DNA of 10,366 bases from an uncultured Clostridium sp. Its GTDB lineage: Bacteria; Bacillota_A; Clostridia; TANB77; CAG-508. A program made the position numbers and the translations under genes. The stretch is taken from NCBI GenBank assembly GCA_938045355.1, contig CALIMU010000139.1, positions 1 to 10,366 of the forward strand, written 5' to 3'. Below the pieces are notes generated by a model, which ran no database searches, was not told where the DNA came from, and saw only the letters and a program-made list of their open reading frames with translations. Positions 5,652 to 10,366 of the stretch are shown one piece after another (position 1 is the stretch's first letter; each line of letters starts with the position of its first letter).

Positions 5652-8600
5652 TTATTTTTTTCTACTTTTTCTTGTTATCTTTCTCAATTTATTTTGATAT
5701 ATATACATTACCCCACATAATATTGATATTGCAAATATACCTATTACAGCTTTGATATTACTTTCCCCTGATTTTGGCAGATCTTTATCAACTTTTGGAA
5801 TTGTTGTACCATTTGTTCCACCATTATTTCCATTTATTCCTGTAAGTCCAATTCCTCTTCCTGATGGATTATTATTATTTGTTCCTGGTACATTTCTACT
5901 ATTAAATATATTAGTAGAATTATTGTTTGGATCTCCTGTTAGAACTCTTCCATTATATATATATTGGTTAGTTGTTCCACCATTGTTTCCATTTCCATTA
6001 TTATTTCTTCCATTGTTATTTCCATTGTTATTAGATCCATTTGGTATATATCTTCCACTATTATTTCCTCCTGAATTATTACCACCATTATTGTTGTTAT
6101 TTCCAGGATTATTATTATTTCCGCTATTGTTTCCATTATTGCCTGAATTATTATTATCAACTTCTTTTCTTAACCATTTAGCCTTATACTTAATTATTCC
6201 ACCTGTAGAAGCTTTCCAATCTGGTTCCCATCCAACAAATTGATATCCATCTTTACTTGGTTGTACATATGTTAAGAATAATGTCCCATTATCTACTTCA
6301 AAAACAACAGGGTATCTCCATTTTCCTCCATCAAGATCAAATATTATTCTTGTTCTACCTTTTTTTACAGTGCTTTCATCATAATCTGATTGTGATATGT
6401 TATCATATTTCGGATCATAAATCTTAATATTATCTGGTAGATTTGGGAATATTGTATGTCCTGTGCCATCATCTCCCGGATTATTTCCACCATTATTTCC
6501 ATTTCCATTATTATTCCCTCCATTATTGTTTCCACCATTATTATCTTTCTTATCATTATCACCATTACTTGGATATTCTTGATTTTCACCACTTTCATCT
6601 TTTTTTACCCAATCTGCAGTATATGTAGTGTCTGAATATATTGGTAATGAAACGTTTGGTGTCCATCCATTAAATCTAAATCCTTTTCTTTCCGGATTTT
6701 TCAAAGGAGCATTTGGTGCTGTTCCAGCGTCTATAACTGAACTTTCATTATAATTAGTATCAGATCCTGGTGCTGTAAATGTTGCTCTTACTTTTTCTCT
6801 TTCCCATATAGCTCTTATTTCCATATTACTATTTAAAGGTTCATTTTCTGATACTGACCACCCCTTAAATTTATAACCTAATTTTGTTGGAACTGTTGCT
6901 CTTATTCTGCTTAATCCTGATGCATTTACTGGGTCAGACAATCTTGTACCTTGACTTATATATAATTTTTCCCCATTTTGCATTAATGTACTTTTTCCAC
7001 CATCTAAATTTGCTGTTAATTCTACAACATTTCCTGCAGGTCTTGGTACATCTTCTAATATTGCTTTTATTTCCATATTATCTGTTACAACTGTATCTAA
7101 ACTTGGAGACCATCCTACTAATCTTTTTCCTTCTGGTAAATTTACATTATCTAATCCTAAAGGCTTATTACCTGCAATTACCAATTCTTGCCCTATAACC
7201 TGTTTATTAGGACTTTCTGTATAGTAAGTTACTGTCTTGTATTTTAACCATTCTTCTTTATTCATTAATGTTGTTAAAACCAAATCATTTGTAAATATTC
7301 TAGATGTTGATGGTGCAGGCATAAAATATGTTTCAATTTTTTTACCTTTATCATCTTTAAAGTCTGTAGAATATCCTGGCATCCTTGGTATAACTTTACC
7401 TATACGTTTTGCTATTGTAGTTCCTATTTGCATTTCACCAAAGTTATGCATATATCCTAAATCTTCATCTATTACTTTTAAAGCAGCCTTATATTTCTTA
7501 TCTTTATATGGTTCATAATATACATATGGAGCACTCGAATTTTCACTATGACCATATCTTATCTCAGCTTTTGCAGTTTTTTCTGTTATAACTGTATCTT
7601 TATAAAATTCACGTCCTTGAGGATTTATATCCCATCCTAAAAACCTATATTTTGTTTCTGTACTACTAAAATCACTGTCATAATTTGCAGGCCCTGTACC
7701 AGCCCATAAATTTAATGGGAATTTTGAACCTTTTGGTATATAAAATGTTGCTTCATTATTTCCATAAGAAGTATATCCTTTAGACATAAGTTCTAATATT
7801 TTCTTTTGACTCTTAAATGTTATTTTTACATATTTTCCCTTATTTTTTTCTAGTAATGTTTGTGCTTTTCCTGGTGTATTAGAATCAATATCTGTTCTTG
7901 GTGTTATTATTTCAGCTCCTTCTGGATTATATGCATATATTACTGCCCTATAACCTATATTTCCTGGATTTGATTCTACTCCTTCATATGCAAATATAGA
8001 CTTATTTTGTGCTGATATATCACTTGTTCTTGTATTATATAAATTATTTCTTCCAGGTAAAATACTTCTTCCTCCATATGGTGCTGCATCTTTAGAAGTA
8101 TAATCTGTCATGAATTCTAAAGTTCCTTCTCCATAATTCTTATTACTTCCAGATGTAACGATTTTATCATAAACTAATTTTATCTTACCTATTAAAGATA
8201 ATTTGTCCTTATACAAACCATTTTCATCTTTTTGCATAAATAATGTATCAACCCCATATTCTGCCCTGTATAATTCTTTTAATTTATCTTCAAATGTTTT
8301 AAAATTATTACTTGCTATATCTGCTGTCCATTCTCTTATTCCATTATTTAAATCATATACTCCTGTTTCATTTCCAAATGTTGCAGATGATGAATTTGCT
8401 ATGTCTGATGTACTTGTAGTATTTGGACTATAATTTGTATTTGCAAGTCCTGTTAAATAATATAATGCCCCATATTCTGTATTTCTTGGCAGACTTGTAT
8501 GTTGCATTGTATAATCAAGTCCATATTGATTATTATCTCTTACCATTCTATCAATATTATAGAATGCTTGATAATGTTGTTCTGACTTTGATATTGTATT

Positions 8601-9233
8601 ATTAGGTGCAAATCTTCCATCTGTACCTATCATGTATTTAGAAATCCAGAAACCTTTTCTTTGTGTTCCACCTTTTCCAAATGCTTCATGTATTCTAAAT
8701 CCTTTAGATTTAAGAGTTTCATGATTTGGTACAAATTCTTTTTCCATCTTCCAATATGGTGTTTTTACTGCACTTTCGTCTGTCATTGTTTCCATATCTG
8801 ATCCGACAAACCCCTTATCTGTATAATAACCTTTTATATTATTTTGACTTGAATCTGTATAATATGTAATCCTATATGCAAATCTTGGTATCCATACCCA
8901 ATAACTTCCATCTTTTGTTTTTGCATTTGCCATTCTACCTGCATAATAATCATACCATTTTTCTGGATTTACTAAAGGATCTTGTACTTCTTTTTCAACT
9001 CCATTTTCCCATGTAATTGCTGTCATATCTGCAAATAATATAGGAAGTGATGGTTCTCTTCTAAACTCATTAATATTTAATATAGTGTTTTGTCCTTCTT
9101 GTTCTATTGGTGCATTAAATAATATATTATATCCTTGTATAACTTCATTTGCGCCCCCATTATATAATGTTACAATTATATAACTAAAAACAAATGTAAT
9201 TAAAAATAATTTTAATATTCCTTTTTTTAACAT
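5652..9233 (-). CDS. LPxTG-type wall-anchored surface protein with FGE/lectin-like and InlB-type domains
   Basis: A 1193-aa adhesin-like protein. ATG 9233 is chosen over the in-frame ATG at 9254 because AGGAGA (9241-9246) lies seven bases before it. The signal peptide is at about 5-25. Residues about 90-435 look like a formylglycine-generating-enzyme/C-type-lectin fold: SYWVWIPRFAY (110-120), GFWISKY, PRNTEYGALYYLTG (249-262), NETGVYDLNNGIREW (288-302) and the closing NIGYRAVI (425-432). InlB/Listeria-Bacteroides-type repeats follow, with aromatic-Gly-Trp cores near 534, 708, 792, 857 and 1002. Two Asn/Gly-rich linkers precede the LPKSG sorting motif (1152-1156), a membrane helix and a basic tail. 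No CGG codon is used. It may act in adhesion or mating contact beside the secretion genes (inference); the ligand is unknown. Confidence 0.88.
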   Translation of the reverse strand: MLKKGILKLFLITFVFSYIIVTLYNGGANEVIQGYNILFNAPIEQEGQNTILNINEFRREPSLPILFADMTAITWENGVEKEVQDPLVNPEKWYDYYAGRMANAKTKDGSYWVWIPRFAYRITYYTDSSQNNIKGYYTDKGFVGSDMETMTDESAVKTPYWKMEKEFVPNHETLKSKGFRIHEAFGKGGTQRKGFWISKYMIGTDGRFAPNNTISKSEQHYQAFYNIDRMVRDNNQYGLDYTMQHTSLPRNTEYGALYYLTGLANTNYSPNTTSTSDIANSSSATFGNETGVYDLNNGIREWTADIASNNFKTFEDKLKELYRAEYGVDTLFMQKDENGLYKDKLSLIGKIKLVYDKIVTSGSNKNYGEGTLEFMTDYTSKDAAPYGGRSILPGRNNLYNTRTSDISAQNKSIFAYEGVESNPGNIGYRAVIYAYNPEGAEIITPRTDIDSNTPGKAQTLLEKNKGKYVKITFKSQKKILELMSKGYTSYGNNEATFYIPKGSKFPLNLWAGTGPANYDSDFSSTETKYRFLGWDINPQGREFYKDTVITEKTAKAEIRYGHSENSSAPYVYYEPYKDKKYKAALKVIDEDLGYMHNFGEMQIGTTIAKRIGKVIPRMPGYSTDFKDDKGKKIETYFMPAPSTSRIFTNDLVLTTLMNKEEWLKYKTVTYYTESPNKQVIGQELVIAGNKPLGLDNVNLPEGKRLVGWSPSLDTVVTDNMEIKAILEDVPRPAGNVVELTANLDGGKSTLMQNGEKLYISQGTRLSDPVNASGLSRIRATVPTKLGYKFKGWSVSENEPLNSNMEIRAIWEREKVRATFTAPGSDTNYNESSVIDAGTAPNAPLKNPERKGFRFNGWTPNVSLPIYSDTTYTADWVKKDESGENQEYPSNGDNDKKDNNGGNNNGGNNNGNGNNGGNNPGDDGTGHTIFPNLPDNIKIYDPKYDNISQSDYDESTVKKGRTRIIFDLDGGKWRYPVVFEVDNGTLFLTYVQPSKDGYQFVGWEPDWKASTGGIIKYKAKWLRKEVDNNNSGNNGNNSGNNNNPGNNNNNGGNNSGGNNSGRYIPNGSNNNGNNNGRNNNGNGNNGGTTNQYIYNGRVLTGDPNNNSTNIFNSRNVPGTNNNNPSGRGIGLTGINGNNGGTNGTTIPKVDKDLPKSGESNIKAVIGIFAISILCGVMYIYQNKLRKITRKSRKK
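5976..6158 (-). repeat. Asn/Gly-rich low-complexity linker (C-terminal)
   Basis: Imperfect AAT/GGA/AGT-type codon repeats encode about 60 residues of mostly N, G and S before the sorting signal. It is probably the flexible wall-spanning stalk of the surface protein. The repetitive DNA makes length changes between strains likely. Confidence 0.85.
6474..6545 (-). repeat. Asn/Gly-rich low-complexity linker (internal)
   Basis: About 24 residues of N and G repeats between the fourth and fifth InlB-type repeats. Composition matches the larger C-terminal linker. Confidence 0.8.
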
Positions 9234-9240
9234 CAAACAT

Positions 9241-9246
9241 TCTCCT
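9241..9246 (-). promoter_or_regulatory. Ribosome binding site deciding the surface-protein start
   Basis: AGGAGA lies seven bases upstream of ATG 9233 but downstream of the alternative ATG 9254, so the latter is not the start. I see no convincing promoter in the roughly 90 bases above it. Confidence 0.8.
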
Positions 9247-9326
9247 TTATACATAATATCAATTTAACTATATCATACCAATTCTTCTTTGTTAAATTAT
9301 ATTTAATTTTTGTTACATAAGATACG

Positions 9327-9362
9327 AAAAAGACATACATATTAATTTATGTATGTCTTTTT
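9327..9362. terminator. Strong, possibly bidirectional hairpin terminator
   Basis: AAAAAGACATACATA (9327-9341) pairs perfectly with TATGTATGTCTTTTT (9348-9362) across a six-base loop: a 15-bp stem with a T-run on either strand. It sits four bases after the stop of the minus-strand gene ending at 9367. Confidence 0.85.
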
Positions 9363-9366
9363 TAGT

Positions 9367-10101
9367 TTACTTTATTGCATCTGGTCCTGGAATCTTGAAA
9401 ATTGTAACTTCCATTGCACCTCTCTTGCTCATTTCATTTACCATAACCATATCAACATGGCCTCCTGTCTTACCTGCTTCTAATATAAAAGCTGCTGACC
9501 CATCTTTACCATTCATTGAGTAAATATCATTCTTAAGAAGTCTCTTTCTTACCTTTAATCCATAGCCGAATTCAACTCCCTCTGATTCATTTCTTCCTCC
9601 TACATGTACATTTGCATCCCATGTTCTTGGAACAAAACAGATCAAATAGAAACCTGGATGTAAATAAGCATCAATATCTTTAGCTTGTTCACCTATCATT
9701 AGATTAGCACTGTATATTCTTTCTCCTTGAAATTTAAATACATCCAAATCAATTTCTTGGTACTTTCCAGTAAATGGTAAAGCCTTTTTCTCAACCACTT
9801 TTAAGTCTAACATTCCTGTCGTATCAACTTCATCATATTTAACGTCAGACCCACTTTTGCTTGCGCTTCTTTGTGGATCCATTTTGTAATCTTTCTTCCC
9901 TTTTGCTGAATCAGTATTAAGCTTACCATCCATCGTATCATTGATGGTTTTATTTACTTTGTTTTGTATATTATTTTGTATCGCATTCTTTGCCCCTTCA
10001 GTGAGCCGTTTCCCAAAATCACTGATCCAACCAGCCTTTACTGGTGATGAAACCATTGTTACTAATAATAAGATTCCTAACATTTTTTGTTTTCTAGTCA
10101 T
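9367..10101 (-). CDS. Exported protein of unknown function
   Basis: I do not recognise the family. The protein is 244 aa from ATG 10101. This start is chosen because AGGAG directly abuts the other ATG (10110) but is nine bases from 10101. Residues 1-23 are a signal peptide ending SPVKA, followed by a Lys/Asn-rich segment and a probable beta-rich domain from about 90 onward (LPFTGKYQEIDLDVFKFQGERI, cut short here as a landmark: LPFTGKYQEIDLD; then YLHPGFYLICFVPRTW and EFGYGLKVRKR). It is visibly less AT-rich than its neighbours and has its own promoter and terminator, so it is a separate, possibly acquired, unit. It contains an in-frame CGG followed by C (10006-10008) that is read without a frameshift; a +1 shift there would stop after 17 codons. 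Confidence 0.75.
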   Translation of the reverse strand: MTRKQKMLGILLLVTMVSSPVKAGWISDFGKRLTEGAKNAIQNNIQNKVNKTINDTMDGKLNTDSAKGKKDYKMDPQRSASKSGSDVKYDEVDTTGMLDLKVVEKKALPFTGKYQEIDLDVFKFQGERIYSANLMIGEQAKDIDAYLHPGFYLICFVPRTWDANVHVGGRNESEGVEFGYGLKVRKRLLKNDIYSMNGKDGSAAFILEAGKTGGHVDMVMVNEMSKRGAMEVTIFKIPGPDAIK

Positions 10102-10162
10102 TTTGACCATCTCCTTTTTTATTTTTTAAAATTTTTTAAATAATAAACGACCAATTTTTATA

Positions 10163-10182
10163 ATGAATGACTTTACATTCAT
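10163..10182. repeat. Short inverted repeat in the leader of the exported-protein gene
   Basis: ATGAATG (10163-10169) and CATTCAT (10176-10182) are complementary with a six-base gap. It lies just downstream of the predicted transcript start, so it could be an operator or a leader hairpin. Confidence 0.4.
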
Positions 10183-10195
10183 CTCTTATGCTTAT

Positions 10196-10224
10196 ATAAT
10201 ATCACATTACACTAATTATGTAAA
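10196..10224 (-). promoter_or_regulatory. Promoter of the exported-protein gene
   Basis: On the minus strand TTTACA (10219-10224), a 17-base spacer and TATTAT (10196-10201). The transcript would start near 10189 and have a leader of about 88 bases. Confidence 0.7.
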
Positions 10225-10251
10225 GCCTTTTTATGTATTTTTTTATATGTT

Positions 10252-10287
10252 TTCTAAAAAAAAGAACTCTAAAATAATTAGAGTTCT
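10252..10287 (-). terminator. Rho-independent terminator after the right-edge gene
   Basis: AGAACTCTAA (10263-10272) pairs perfectly with TTAGAGTTCT (10278-10287) across five bases. On the minus strand the hairpin is followed by a run of eight T. It lies 33 bases after the stop at 10321. Confidence 0.85.
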
Positions 10288-10320
10288 CTTCTTTTAGAAA
10301 GTTTTTAAGTATTTTTTAGA

Positions 10321-10366
10321 CTACTTTTGTCTTCTCTTTCTTATTATCATCACTATTACAACTCCT
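10321..10366 (-). CDS. C-terminal tail of a membrane or wall-anchored protein (partial)
   Basis: The minus strand reads GVVIVMIIRKRRQK and then TAG (10321-10323); the rest is outside the window. A hydrophobic stretch followed by a short basic tail is typical of the end of an LPxTG-type or single-pass membrane protein. The following terminator supports a real gene end. Nothing more can be said from 14 codons. Confidence 0.5.
   Translation of the reverse strand, partial: GVVIVMIIRKRRQK

Noticed and set aside
5976..6158. CRISPR-like array
   Set aside because: The repeats are short, in-frame Asn/Gly codon repeats inside a gene, with no fixed repeat-spacer pattern.
5752..6243. Plus-strand Leu/Pro-rich open frame opposite the surface protein
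   Set aside because: It is the complement of the Asn/Gly codon repeats; no start signals.
5939..6598. Ile/Met-rich minus-strand frames inside the surface-protein gene
   Set aside because: They are out-of-frame readings of the same Asn/Gly repeats.
6100..9000. Diversity-generating retroelement target
   Set aside because: The lectin-like domain suggests it, but I see no reverse transcriptase, template repeat or C-terminal variable region in the window.
18..10366. TGA recoded as Gly or Trp
   Set aside because: No gene needs an in-frame TGA to be read through; the TGA after the 3054 site is bypassed by the +1 shift.

Overview
The window is very AT-rich, with mostly AGA arginine codons, AGGAGG-type ribosome binding sites, consensus vegetative promoters and an LPxTG-type surface protein. 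This points to an uncultured low-G+C Bacillota, possibly a gut Bacilli or Clostridia lineage; the species cannot be named from the sequence. Most genes lie on the minus strand, so the natural reading direction is from 10366 down to 1.

Right part (10366 to 9327): the tail of a membrane or wall-anchored protein (10321-10366) with a terminator, then an unrecognised exported protein (9367-10101) with its own promoter and terminator and a less AT-rich composition. Centre right (9233 to 5652): one 1193-aa cell-wall-anchored surface protein with a signal peptide, a formylglycine-generating-enzyme/C-type-lectin-like domain, InlB-type repeats, Asn/Gly-rich linkers and an LPKSG sorting signal. Left half (5529 to 18): a type IV secretion/conjugation module. 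It holds four small VirB2/TrbC-like pilin-type proteins (5116-5529, 4732-5098, 4330-4686 on the plus strand, 3573-4047), a PrgI/VirB3-like protein (3192-3524), a TrsD-like protein (2012-3189) and a VirB4/TrsE ATPase (18-1996). A divergent promoter region (4048-4329) carries two textbook promoters and a 16-bp palindrome.

The main discovery is that four of the secretion genes are interrupted by single-base frameshifts, and every interruption is the same event. An in-frame CGG codon is followed by A, and one extra base must be skipped (+1) to restore the protein. There are five clear cases: 3054 in trsD-like, 1888 and 1713 in virB4, 3708 and 4930 in two pilin-like genes. A sixth in-frame CGGA (2030) sits at the end of the trsD-like gene, where the same +1 shift gives a stop just before the virB4 ribosome binding site instead of an overlap. 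Every in-frame CGGA in the window fits the rule. All six out-of-frame CGGA sites that I found inside minus-strand genes leave the frame intact. The simplest reading is that CGGA is decoded as one quadruplet (probably Gly through GGA), or that CGG is unassigned and the ribosome slips into GGA. One in-frame CGG followed by C, in the compositionally different gene 9367-10101, does not shift, and this limits the rule.

With the shifts applied, the left half becomes an intact operon with normal gene lengths, tight spacing and a ribosome binding site for each gene, not a decayed element.
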